Origin: Bacteroides fluxus YIT 12057
GTDB lineage: Bacteria > Bacteroidota > Bacteroidia > Bacteroidales > Bacteroidaceae
Assembly (NCBI RefSeq): GCF_000195635.1
Contig: NZ_GL882673.1
Coordinates: forward strand, 1 to 43,619
Length of the DNA stretch: 43,619 bases
Direction: 5' to 3'
Numbering within the stretch: position 1 is the stretch's first letter; every line of letters starts with the position of its first letter. Below the pieces are notes generated by a model, which saw only the letters and a list, made by a program, of their open reading frames with translations, made no database searches and was not told the DNA's origin. The translations under genes and the position numbers were made by a program. Positions 26,414-34,165 of this stretch are shown here, in pieces.

Positions 26414-27853
26414 TTATGCCTTCAACCGAAGTATAAAACGGCTCCCCTTACCTAATTCACTCTGAACAGTAAGTGTACCACCATGTGCTTCTACAAAGTC
26501 CTTAGAAATAGACAACCCTAGACCGCTTCCCTGTACTTTCGTACCAGGGACACGAAAATAGCGGTCAAAAATACTTTGATGATAACGCGGATCAATACCT
26601 TTCCCAAAGTCCTGCACATACATTTCCACAAAATCCCCGTCATGCTTGGCGCCGATAACGACCCTCCCGTTCTCTTTGGAATAGCGGATAGCATTGCTCA
26701 ACAAATTAGTGAGTACCCAAGCAATCTTTTCACTGTCGACAAACAATTTAGGCATTTTTTCTTCCGGATACTCCACTTCTATCTGAATACCGAATTTATC
26801 AGCTTGTACCTGATTGGCCTTGATGGCATACTCTATCAGCTCAATGGGCTTCGTTATCTTAGGCATCATCTGCAGTTTACCGGCTTCTACCTGCGTCATG
26901 TTCAGTAGTTCTCCGGTAATTCCAAGAAGTCGATCAGCATTTTCCTTAATGCTGTTTGACAATTGCTCCTGCTCATCGTTCAACGCCCCTACCCGTTTGT
27001 CCTCCAACAACTGCAGACTCATCAAGATTGCGGATATAGGCGTTTTCAGCTCATGAGAAATAGTCGAAATAAAAGTAGTCTTGGCACTATCCAATTCTTT
27101 GAATTCTGTAATATTTTTCAGTAAAATCACATCACCAAGATTATGAGGTTCGTCATCATCAGCCTCTGTATTTATAATGGTAATGTAAGAAGCTTTAAAG
27201 TAACTCTCCTTATTGTCTGCATAAATCTTCAACGGTTCTTTCTTTTCACCCGGATTTACCAATTCACGAACTAAACGGCGAAGCAAATCATTCTTTAAAG
27301 AAAGTTCCTCAGCCGAACGGCGAATTACCTCCTCCCGTTTCAAATTCAGCACAGTTAAAGCCTCATTATTAATAAAGAGAATTTCCCTATTACGGTTCAA
27401 ACCAATAATAGGCTCATCAATACTATTCACAATAGCTTCAAGAAATTTCTTAGCAGAAAGTATGTCGTTCAGCGTACTGGCTCGATACTCCGTCAGTCGT
27501 TCCGCCATCCGATTAAAACCATCAGCCACTTCACGAAATTCCTCGTGTCCACTCATATCCAGACGTTTCTCATAATTATGGTTCGCTATTTCAAGAATCC
27601 CACGTGTCAGTTCTTGAATAGGTTTGCTGATAGAACGGGGAAGCCATACCAACAATATGATACTGGCAAAAATACATACTCCACCTATCACAGAAATCCA
27701 GAGCAACGCACGTTGCAATCCCGGTACAGCAGCAGGACTATCCGGCTCCGTAGCCGTCAGTATCTGTAGATTCACCACAGAAAGAGCAACCAGCAAAATA
27801 ATCATTCCAGCCAATACCCCTACGCTGAGTATCAATTTTGTACGAATATTCAT
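26414..27853 (-). CDS. Membrane histidine kinase, kinase half of a split KdpD
   Basis: This is a 479-aa sensor kinase. It has two TM helices (about 8-30 and 49-71) around a short periplasmic loop, a HAMP domain (about 72-125, with SRSISKPIQELTRG), a PAS domain (about 135-235), HisKA with His267 (STISHELKTPISAIL), and HATPase with NLLSNAIRYSKENG and DFGKGI and GSGLGLSISKDF. It starts 20 bp after the stand-alone KdpD sensor-domain gene and ends the kdp operon. Together the two proteins supply what one KdpD chain does in E. coli, although the membrane part is a different two-helix type. The phospho-acceptor partner is probably the NtrC-type regulator at 34166-35509. Partner choice is inference from position. 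Confidence 0.9.
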   Translation of the reverse strand: MNIRTKLILSVGVLAGMIILLVALSVVNLQILTATEPDSPAAVPGLQRALLWISVIGGVCIFASIILLVWLPRSISKPIQELTRGILEIANHNYEKRLDMSGHEEFREVADGFNRMAERLTEYRASTLNDILSAKKFLEAIVNSIDEPIIGLNRNREILFINNEALTVLNLKREEVIRRSAEELSLKNDLLRRLVRELVNPGEKKEPLKIYADNKESYFKASYITIINTEADDDEPHNLGDVILLKNITEFKELDSAKTTFISTISHELKTPISAILMSLQLLEDKRVGALNDEQEQLSNSIKENADRLLGITGELLNMTQVEAGKLQMMPKITKPIELIEYAIKANQVQADKFGIQIEVEYPEEKMPKLFVDSEKIAWVLTNLLSNAIRYSKENGRVVIGAKHDGDFVEMYVQDFGKGIDPRYHQSIFDRYFRVPGTKVQGSGLGLSISKDFVEAHGGTLTVQSELGKGSRFILRLKA

Positions 27854-27873
27854 AATGTCCCTAAGAATTAATA

Positions 27874-28995
27874 TTATGCAAGTATAATCAAATCTATATT
27901 TATTTGTGCCAAATCACGCACAAATTTTCGGTATTTCAATATCATAAACAATGATTTCGGGAAAGAAAGTGACGGACTTCCCATGCAGACGGTTGTTATC
28001 TGTTTCTCCCTACAAGTATCAACAATGCTTCCCAACACATCCGGTGATTGTACCTGAACAACCTCCCCCCCCAGTTCGGTCACCAATTTGAAGTGGTTCA
28101 ACAAATATCTTTGGTTTGCCAGTCCGATACGGTCGGCACTTTCCCTAGGGGTCTGTACATAAAGGGCAACGAACGAAGTATTGTAACGGGTTGCCAGACG
28201 CGCAGCTTTACGAATGATACGGCGTGGTGTTTTCTCGTTGCTGCTGATACATGCCAGAAACCTCTCATGACGGACTCCCACACTGGTAACCACTTCATTC
28301 TCCACTTTCTTTTCTACCCGTAAAGCCACCTCTTTCAAGGCCAGTTCACGCAATTGGAGAATATTTTCCGTTTTGAAGAAATTATTCAAAGCAGTAAGAA
28401 CTTTCTCCGGCTTATAAATTTTGCCGGCTTTCAGCCTGGCAATCAATTCTTCCGCAGTCAAGTCAATATTCACTACCTCATCTGCCTCTTGCAAAACGCT
28501 ATCGGGAATACGCTCCTTCACCTCAATACCCGAAATGCCTTGTACTTCTTCATTGACACTCTCAATGTGCTGGATGTTGACAGCGGAAATCACATTGATA
28601 CCTTCGTCAAGCAAATCCATCACATCCTGCCAGCGTTTCTCATTCCGGCTACCTTCCACATTGGTATGTGCCAGTTCATCCACCACTACTATTTCAGGGT
28701 GTATCTGAATAATGGCATCCAAATCCATTTCTTCCAGTTCTTTCCCTTTATAGAATATCTTGCGACGAGGAATAACAGGCAATCCTTCCAACATGGCATC
28801 CGTACCGGCACGCCCATGGGTCTCTATATAGCCTATCTTCACGTCTACCCCATTGTCAAGCAACTCGTGTGCTTCCTGAAGCATACGATAAGATTTACCT
28901 ACACCGGCAATCATGCCGATGTAGACCTTGAACTTGCCACGCCGCGACTTTTTAATCAAATCGAGAAAGTGTTGTACGCTTTCTTCCCTACCCAT
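27874..28995 (-). CDS. Stand-alone KdpD N-terminal sensor with Usp domain
   Basis: This 373-aa cytosolic protein corresponds to the KdpD sensor domain (about 15-225) fused to a universal-stress-protein-like domain (about 245-373). It has no membrane segments and no kinase. The nucleotide-binding signatures are GMIAGVGKSYRML (Walker A type) and PEIVVVDELAHTNVEGSRNEKRW (core PEIVVVDELAHTN, Walker B). The Usp part has LACISSNEKTPRRI and SFVALYV, a layout loosely like the c-di-AMP-binding motif known from S. aureus KdpD; actual binding is not shown. It sits between kdpC and the kinase gene. It probably senses cell potassium status and controls the kinase in trans. Full-length KdpD is about 900 aa, so this is a natural split rather than a truncation: the C-terminus is clean and the kinase follows in its own frame. 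Confidence 0.9.
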   Translation of the reverse strand: MGREESVQHFLDLIKKSRRGKFKVYIGMIAGVGKSYRMLQEAHELLDNGVDVKIGYIETHGRAGTDAMLEGLPVIPRRKIFYKGKELEEMDLDAIIQIHPEIVVVDELAHTNVEGSRNEKRWQDVMDLLDEGINVISAVNIQHIESVNEEVQGISGIEVKERIPDSVLQEADEVVNIDLTAEELIARLKAGKIYKPEKVLTALNNFFKTENILQLRELALKEVALRVEKKVENEVVTSVGVRHERFLACISSNEKTPRRIIRKAARLATRYNTSFVALYVQTPRESADRIGLANQRYLLNHFKLVTELGGEVVQVQSPDVLGSIVDTCREKQITTVCMGSPSLSFPKSLFMILKYRKFVRDLAQINIDLIILA

Positions 28996-29144
28996 TTCTT
29001 CTGTTTTTTATTTGTTGTTATATATGCTACATAACCCGTAACGGTCATCACGACCGCCACGGATATCCAACATTAATTCATGAGTTCTACAATTATATCT
29101 AAATAAATCATGGCCTTAAGGTAGCACCAAATACAACTAAAAAA

Positions 29145-29717
29145 TTACCTATTCTGATTGGCTTCTTCCAAAGCGATGTTCAGTTCCAATACATTTACGG
29201 TTTCCGTACCAAACAATCCAAGAAAGGGTTTGCTGATGTTCTTATCTACAATGGCTTTCACTTCAGCCTCGTTCATGCCACGTGCCTGAGCCACACGTTT
29301 CACTTGTACATAAGCACAAGCAGGCGTGATATGTGGGTCCAGACCAGAGCCACTGGCGGTTACCATTTCAGCAGGCACATCCTTGCGGCTCAGATAAGGA
29401 TGATGTACCAGAAAAGTATCGATACGGGCTTCCACTTCTGCCAGATATTCATCGTTCGTAGGCCCCTTGTTACTGCCCCCCGAAGCATCGGCTGTATAAT
29501 CACCCGCAGACGGGCGTCCCCAGAAATAAATATCTTGCGTAAACATCTGGCCCACATTGGCAGCACCTACCACTTTACCATTGAGGGTTGCCACCTCTGC
29601 ATTTCCCCTGTTGGGACCGGCGAACTGTGCAAATATCCACAAGACAAGGATATAGAACAAAGAGAAAAACAGGCAAAATGCAATTGTTATTTTAAATGAT
29701 TTCCAAAGAGTTTTCAT
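29145..29717 (-). CDS. kdpC: KdpC, potassium-transporting ATPase subunit C
   Basis: This 190-aa subunit with one N-terminal TM helix (about 10-32) holds the KdpFABC complex together at the KdpA-KdpB interface. Typical KdpC stretches are GRPSAGDYTADASGGSNKGPTNDEY (core GRPSAGDY near 68-75), PAEMVTASGSGLDPHITPACA near 120-135, and VNVLELN close to the end. The length matches the family. It starts 12 bp after kdpB. A 149-bp gap, in which I see nothing coding, separates it from the KdpD sensor gene. Confidence 0.96.
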   Translation of the reverse strand: MKTLWKSFKITIAFCLFFSLFYILVLWIFAQFAGPNRGNAEVATLNGKVVGAANVGQMFTQDIYFWGRPSAGDYTADASGGSNKGPTNDEYLAEVEARIDTFLVHHPYLSRKDVPAEMVTASGSGLDPHITPACAYVQVKRVAQARGMNEAEVKAIVDKNISKPFLGLFGTETVNVLELNIALEEANQNR

Positions 29718-29729
29718 TTTATCTAAGTT

Positions 29730-31778
29730 TTAAAAAAACAGACTAACTATCATATCTATCAGTTTGATGCCGACAAACGGAGCAATGACGCCACCCACAC
29801 CATAAATCAACAGATTGCGACGAAGCAGTGCACTGGCACCGATCGGCTTATACTGAACACCTTTCAAAGCCAACGGAATCAAGACAGGAATGATGATAGC
29901 GTTGAATATGACAGCCGAAAGGATGGCCGTTTCAGGGCTATGCAATCCCATAATGTTCAAAGGAGCCAACTGAGGGATGGCTACCATAAACAAAGCAGGA
30001 ATGATCGCAAAGTACTTGGCAACATCGTTCGCAATGGAAAAGGTAGTCAACGTACCGCGTGTCATCAACAATTGCTTACCAATCTCCACTATTTCAATTA
30101 GTTTTGTCGGATCGTTATCCAAGTCCACCATGTTACCGGCTTCCTTAGCCGCCTGCGTACCACTGTTCATAGCCACACCCACATTAGCTTGTGCAAGGGC
30201 AGGAGCATCGTTTGTACCGTCACCCATCATAGCTACTAGTTTACCGGCCTGCTGCTCCTTTTTGATATATTCCATCTTGTCTTCCGGTTTGGCTTCTGCG
30301 ATAAAATCATCTACTCCAGCTTTTTCTGCGATATATTTGGCAGTCAGCGGATTGTCACCGGTTACCATCACAGTTTTTACACCCATCTTGCGAAGACGTT
30401 CAAAACGTTCCTGAATACCCGGTTTGATAATATCCTGCAACTCAATTACACCGGTAACCTTCTGATTGACACATACTACCAGTGGAGTACCACCGTTGCC
30501 GGTAATTACGGCAATCACCTCTTCAATCTCTTTCGGGAACATGTTCCCGGCACTCTCCACAATCTTACGAATAGCGTCGAATGCACCTTTACGTATTTGA
30601 GTACCATCCTGCAAATCCACACCCGAACATTTGGTTTCAGCTGTAAACTTAATCATACGCGCACCGGTAGTATTCAAATCACGCATACGATGGCCGTTTT
30701 CGCGTCCCAGCTCAATGATGGACTTACCTTCCGGAGTCTCATCAGAAAGCGAAGACAGCAAGCAAGCCTCTACGAACAAATTCCCGTCAACACCCGCAAC
30801 CGGATAAAACTTAGTGGCTTTACGGTTACCGATGGTAATGGTACCGGTCTTATCCAACAATAAGGTATCAATATCACCGGCTGTTTCTACAGCCTTACCT
30901 GACTTTGTGATTACATTAGCACGCAAAGCACGATCCATCCCTGCAATGCCGATTGCAGAAAGCAATCCCCCGATAGTAGTTGGAATCAGACAGACAAACA
31001 GAGAAATAATGGCTGCAATGGAGATATAAGTTCCCGGATGGTCGATATTCGTATAGTCGGCCATAGGAATCAACGTCACACAGACAATTACGAATACCAA
31101 GGTGAAACCAGCCAGAAGAATAGTCAATGCTATCTCGTTCGGAGTCTTCTGGCGAGTAGCACCTTCTACCAAAGCAATCATCTTGTCAAGAAAACTCTCT
31201 CCCGGTTGTTGTGTCACCAGTACCTTGATTCTATCAGAAAGAACTTTTGTTCCGCCAGTTACAGAACTCTTGTCACCACCGGCCTCACGGATGACCGGAG
31301 CAGATTCACCGGTAATGGCACTTTCGTCAATGGAAGCCAAGCCTTCCACAATCTCCCCGTCGGCAGGAATCGTATCTCCCGCTTCACAAATAAAATAATC
31401 GCCTTTCTTCAGACGTGAACTGCTAACGGTACGGATTTTGCCGTCGGCCAAAACTTTAGCCGGAGTCTCTTCACGAGTTTTGCGCAAACTATCAGCCTGA
31501 GCCTTGCCACGTGCTTCAGCAATGGCTTCTGCAAAATTGGCAAACAGCAACGTTACAAACAAGATGATGAATACCAAGAAATTATATCCAAATGATCCAT
31601 ATTCCGAAGTGCCCAATGAAAGGAAGCAAACAATCAGCATAACAGCCGTCACAACTTCCACCGTAAACATAATCGGATTCTTTATCATCACCCGTGGATT
31701 CAGCTTCACGAATGATTGCTTCAAACTTTCAATAACTTGCTCCTTCTGAAACAGAGAAGCTGATTTATTATCTTTCAT
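29730..31778 (-). CDS. kdpB: KdpB, P-type ATPase subunit of the potassium pump
   Basis: This 682-aa catalytic subunit of KdpFABC uses ATP to drive high-affinity K+ uptake. It has the P-type landmarks: ITGES in the actuator domain, the phosphorylated Asp309 in [22 protein letters not shown] in the nucleotide domain, and [25 protein letters not shown] with its core [12 protein letters not shown]. Length and order match E. coli KdpB. I chose ATG 31778 ([10 protein letters not shown]) rather than the in-frame ATG 31796, since the extra six residues are not conserved-looking and the kdpA stop is at 31811. The serine of TGES, whose phosphorylation inhibits E. coli KdpB, is present. Confidence 0.97.
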   Translation of the reverse strand: MKDNKSASLFQKEQVIESLKQSFVKLNPRVMIKNPIMFTVEVVTAVMLIVCFLSLGTSEYGSFGYNFLVFIILFVTLLFANFAEAIAEARGKAQADSLRKTREETPAKVLADGKIRTVSSSRLKKGDYFICEAGDTIPADGEIVEGLASIDESAITGESAPVIREAGGDKSSVTGGTKVLSDRIKVLVTQQPGESFLDKMIALVEGATRQKTPNEIALTILLAGFTLVFVIVCVTLIPMADYTNIDHPGTYISIAAIISLFVCLIPTTIGGLLSAIGIAGMDRALRANVITKSGKAVETAGDIDTLLLDKTGTITIGNRKATKFYPVAGVDGNLFVEACLLSSLSDETPEGKSIIELGRENGHRMRDLNTTGARMIKFTAETKCSGVDLQDGTQIRKGAFDAIRKIVESAGNMFPKEIEEVIAVITGNGGTPLVVCVNQKVTGVIELQDIIKPGIQERFERLRKMGVKTVMVTGDNPLTAKYIAEKAGVDDFIAEAKPEDKMEYIKKEQQAGKLVAMMGDGTNDAPALAQANVGVAMNSGTQAAKEAGNMVDLDNDPTKLIEIVEIGKQLLMTRGTLTTFSIANDVAKYFAIIPALFMVAIPQLAPLNIMGLHSPETAILSAVIFNAIIIPVLIPLALKGVQYKPIGASALLRRNLLIYGVGGVIAPFVGIKLIDMIVSLFF

Positions 31779-31810
31779 ACCTAAAAGAATTACCAATTAT
31801 AAATGACTAA

Positions 31811-33517
31811 TTACAAACTGAAATGCTCAGCAATTGTACTCAATGCGTGTGCCGGAAAGAATGACAAGGCAGCCACGATAAAGATGACAGCAAAAGTCAT
31901 CACACCGAAAGTAACTGTATCTGTCTTCAGCGTACCGGCGCTCTCCGGAATATATTTTTTTCCAGCTAATAGACCTGCAATGGCCACCTGACCTACGATA
32001 GGCAGGAAACGTCCCAAAATCAGTGCCCAACCGGTAGTATAGTTCCAGAAGTAAGTGTTGTCACCCAATCCTTCGAAGCCTGAACCGTTATTGGCCGCTG
32101 CTGAAGTATATTCATAAAGCTGTTCACTCAGCCCATGGAAACTAGGGTTATTCAACCATCCCCCTTCACCTGCCACAAATTCCGGATAATGTGCAAACAG
32201 GAAGCAAGAAAGTGCCACACCACCCAAAATAATAAGCGGATGAAGCAGTGCCACAATGGTAGCAATCTTCATTTCACGTGCTTCCACCTTCTTACCGAGG
32301 AACTCCGGAGTACGCCCCACCATCAGCCCGCTGATGAATACGGTGATGATGATGAATGTATAATAGTTCATAAAACCTACACCCACGCCGCCAAACCACG
32401 TATTAATCTGCATGTTCAGCATTTCCATCATACCGGAAAGAGGCATTGTCGAGTCATGCATACCATTCACTGAGCCGTTGGAAGTAACTGTAGTCACAAT
32501 GCTCCAAAGAGCAGTAGCAGCAGCCCCCAAACGAACTTCCTTGCCTTCCATTGCTCCATTGTCTTGGGCAATGCCCATCTCATCAATGCGTGGATTACCT
32601 CCCATCTCTTGTGAAACGTTGATGCACACACCGACAAGGAAAGCAAACAGCATTACACCATAAATGGAGTAAGCCATCTTTCTGCGTTTGGTATAAAAGC
32701 CAAGTGCAAGAATCATTGCCATAGGGATAATCAAAATAGACCAGCACTCTACAATATCCGTCAAGTAAGTAGGATTTTCCAATGGGTGTGAAGAGTTACA
32801 TCCAAAATAACCGCCACCGTTTGTACCCAACTGTTTGATAGGGACAATGGCTGCCGTAGGGCCTTGTGAAACCAACTGGGTCTGTCCTTCCATCGTCTGA
32901 ACTTCCATCTTGCCTTCAAATCCCATCGGAGTACCTTGTACTATAAGAATGAAACCTACAACCAATGAAAGCGGCAACAATACACGTGTACAACTCAAAA
33001 CCAAGAACTTCCAGAAGTTACCGATAGTCTTCGTAGATTTTGCAGCCATACCCTTCATGACACCTGCCATAGCTGCCATACCGGTAGCGGCGGTAATGAA
33101 CTGAAACAGCATGATAACAAACAATTGTGTAAAATAGGTCAGTCCGCTTTCACCGGAATAATGCTGCAAGTTACAATTGACCATAAAACTGATACATGTG
33201 TTGAATGCCAAGTCCGGTGTCTGGTTGACGTTTCCATCCGGATTCAATGGTAACCACTGCTGCGTACAAAGCAGCACCATGCCCCATACAAACCAAAAGG
33301 CATTCAGGATCAGCAGGGCTTTCAAGAACTGCTTCCAGTTCATCTCTTCCTCCGGATTGACTCCGGCTACTTTATAAATCAATCTCTCGACCGGCTTCAT
33401 GAAATCCGACCATGTCTTTTCACCTTTGTAAACCTTGGCAATATACTTTCCTAAGGGATAGGATATCACAATCAGCAGAACAATCTGCAAGGCTATTCCT
33501 AAAATCTCAGTGTTCAT
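31811..33517 (-). CDS. kdpA: KdpA, potassium-channel-like subunit of the Kdp pump
   Basis: This 568-aa membrane subunit, related to the Trk/Ktr/HKT transporters, carries K+ through a four-repeat selectivity filter. Filter-like loops seen are NCNLQHYSGESGLTY (repeat 1), LGTNGGGYFGCNSSHPLENP (repeat 2), TVTSNGSVNGMHDS (repeat 3) and SAAANNGSGFEGL (repeat 4), each around an N-G core. The start MNTEILGIALQIVLL is the usual KdpA opening. It follows kdpF by 18 bp and precedes kdpB by 32 bp. The N-terminal and C-terminal ends are both intact. Confidence 0.97.
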   Translation of the reverse strand: MNTEILGIALQIVLLIVISYPLGKYIAKVYKGEKTWSDFMKPVERLIYKVAGVNPEEEMNWKQFLKALLILNAFWFVWGMVLLCTQQWLPLNPDGNVNQTPDLAFNTCISFMVNCNLQHYSGESGLTYFTQLFVIMLFQFITAATGMAAMAGVMKGMAAKSTKTIGNFWKFLVLSCTRVLLPLSLVVGFILIVQGTPMGFEGKMEVQTMEGQTQLVSQGPTAAIVPIKQLGTNGGGYFGCNSSHPLENPTYLTDIVECWSILIIPMAMILALGFYTKRRKMAYSIYGVMLFAFLVGVCINVSQEMGGNPRIDEMGIAQDNGAMEGKEVRLGAAATALWSIVTTVTSNGSVNGMHDSTMPLSGMMEMLNMQINTWFGGVGVGFMNYYTFIIITVFISGLMVGRTPEFLGKKVEAREMKIATIVALLHPLIILGGVALSCFLFAHYPEFVAGEGGWLNNPSFHGLSEQLYEYTSAAANNGSGFEGLGDNTYFWNYTTGWALILGRFLPIVGQVAIAGLLAGKKYIPESAGTLKTDTVTFGVMTFAVIFIVAALSFFPAHALSTIAEHFSL

Positions 33518-33535
33518 TTATCCACTCTCCATTCA

Positions 33536-33616
33536 TTAAAACTTTTCGGGTCTTATCAGTACATAAGTCAGATACCCGAACATCACAATACCTAATACAA
33601 ATAAAACTGTGTACAT
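33536..33616 (-). CDS. kdpF: KdpF small subunit
   Basis: A 26-aa peptide is encoded directly before kdpA. It begins MYTVLFVLGIVMFGYL and ends YVLIRPEKF. One hydrophobic helix followed by the (L/I)RPEKF end is the hallmark of KdpF, the lipid-like stabiliser of the KdpFABC complex. A purine-rich stretch (AAAAGAGAGAATT) precedes the ATG. The gene is easily missed because of its size. Confidence 0.9.
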   Translation of the reverse strand: MYTVLFVLGIVMFGYLTYVLIRPEKF

Positions 33617-33627
33617 AATTCTCTCTT

Positions 33628-33723
33628 TTAAATCTTCTCAAACCAATCTACACATTTCCAGAAAAGCCAGAAAGCGAACAAGCCGCTCAAGAGGCAAAAA
33701 ATAAATGATACTGTTATTCCCAT
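33628..33723 (-). CDS. Candidate 31-aa membrane micro-protein, first gene of the kdp operon
   Basis: Directly upstream of kdpF, 11 bp away and on the same strand, is a 31-codon ORF. It begins MGITVSFIFCLLSGLFAF and ends WLFWKCVDWFEKI. It has one strongly hydrophobic helix and a charged, aromatic C-terminal tail, like KdpF but different in sequence. The start ATG is about 37 nt after the predicted transcription start, and AAAAGG lies before it. I do not recognise it as a named Kdp subunit. Its place at the head of the operon suggests an accessory subunit or regulator of the pump. Translation is inferred from position, composition and spacing only. Confidence 0.65.
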   Translation of the reverse strand: MGITVSFIFCLLSGLFAFWLFWKCVDWFEKI

Positions 33724-33771
33724 GTTTTTACCTTTTAAAATATTACTATATATTTTTGTCTGCCGGGAATA

Positions 33772-33787
33772 TACTAAATGTGTGCCA
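33772..33787 (-). promoter_or_regulatory. Sigma-54-like promoter for the kdp operon
   Basis: The minus strand reads TGGCAC, five bases, TAGTA. The sigma-54 consensus is TGGCAC, five bases, TTGCA, so the -24 element is perfect, the spacing is exact and the -12 element matches at three of five bases. The start would be near 33760. No good TAnnTTTG box is present. The nearby NtrC-type activator supports the call; the -12 GT in place of GC weakens it. Confidence 0.5.
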
Positions 33788-33852
33788 GAGCAAAGAAGCA
33801 GACATTATCTTATTAATTATCAATAACATATACATCAAACAGGTATAAGAAG

Positions 33853-33895
33853 AAACAGGTTACACCCTTTCAGAATGAAAAGGTGTAACCTGTTT
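33853..33895. repeat. 19-bp dyad upstream of kdp: enhancer site or terminator
   Basis: Arms 33853-33871 and 33877-33895 pair over 19 bp with one mismatch around the loop AGAAT. The core is GGTTACACC with GGTGTAACC. The centre is about 114 bp upstream of the predicted sigma-54 start of kdp, a usual distance for an NtrC-type enhancer. It could also terminate transcripts from the regulator gene at 34166, since T-rich sequence follows on both strands. Confidence 0.6.
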
Positions 33896-33985
33896 TGAAA
33901 AGGTATGTATTTTTAATTTATCCCGACAAAAGATCTGTAGTTACTTATGCTTCCCAACCTTTCTTCAGGAATAATCCCACCACGA

Positions 33986-34051
33986 TCCTATATCGAGGGT
34001 ATCTCAGTCCTATACAAAGATATCCTCAGTCGTATATTGAGATTCCCCCCA
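33986..34051. repeat. 22-bp degenerate tandem repeat, about three copies
   Basis: Units 33986-34007, 34008-34029 and 34030 onward share TCCTATA at the start and CTCAG at the end. They lie in the 442-bp gap 33724-34165 between the kdp operon and the sigma-54 regulator gene. The 22-bp unit is not a multiple of three, so a plus-strand open frame across it (33895-34152) is unlikely to be a working gene. Confidence 0.5.
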
Positions 34052-34165
34052 TTATAGAAAGCGTTCTGAGAAGGGATAAAATCAAAGTTCCATTTTATCT
34101 GGGAATCAAGAATCTGTTTGATGAAAAATACTTAAAAGTTCATTCTTCATGAAGTTATAGAGCCC

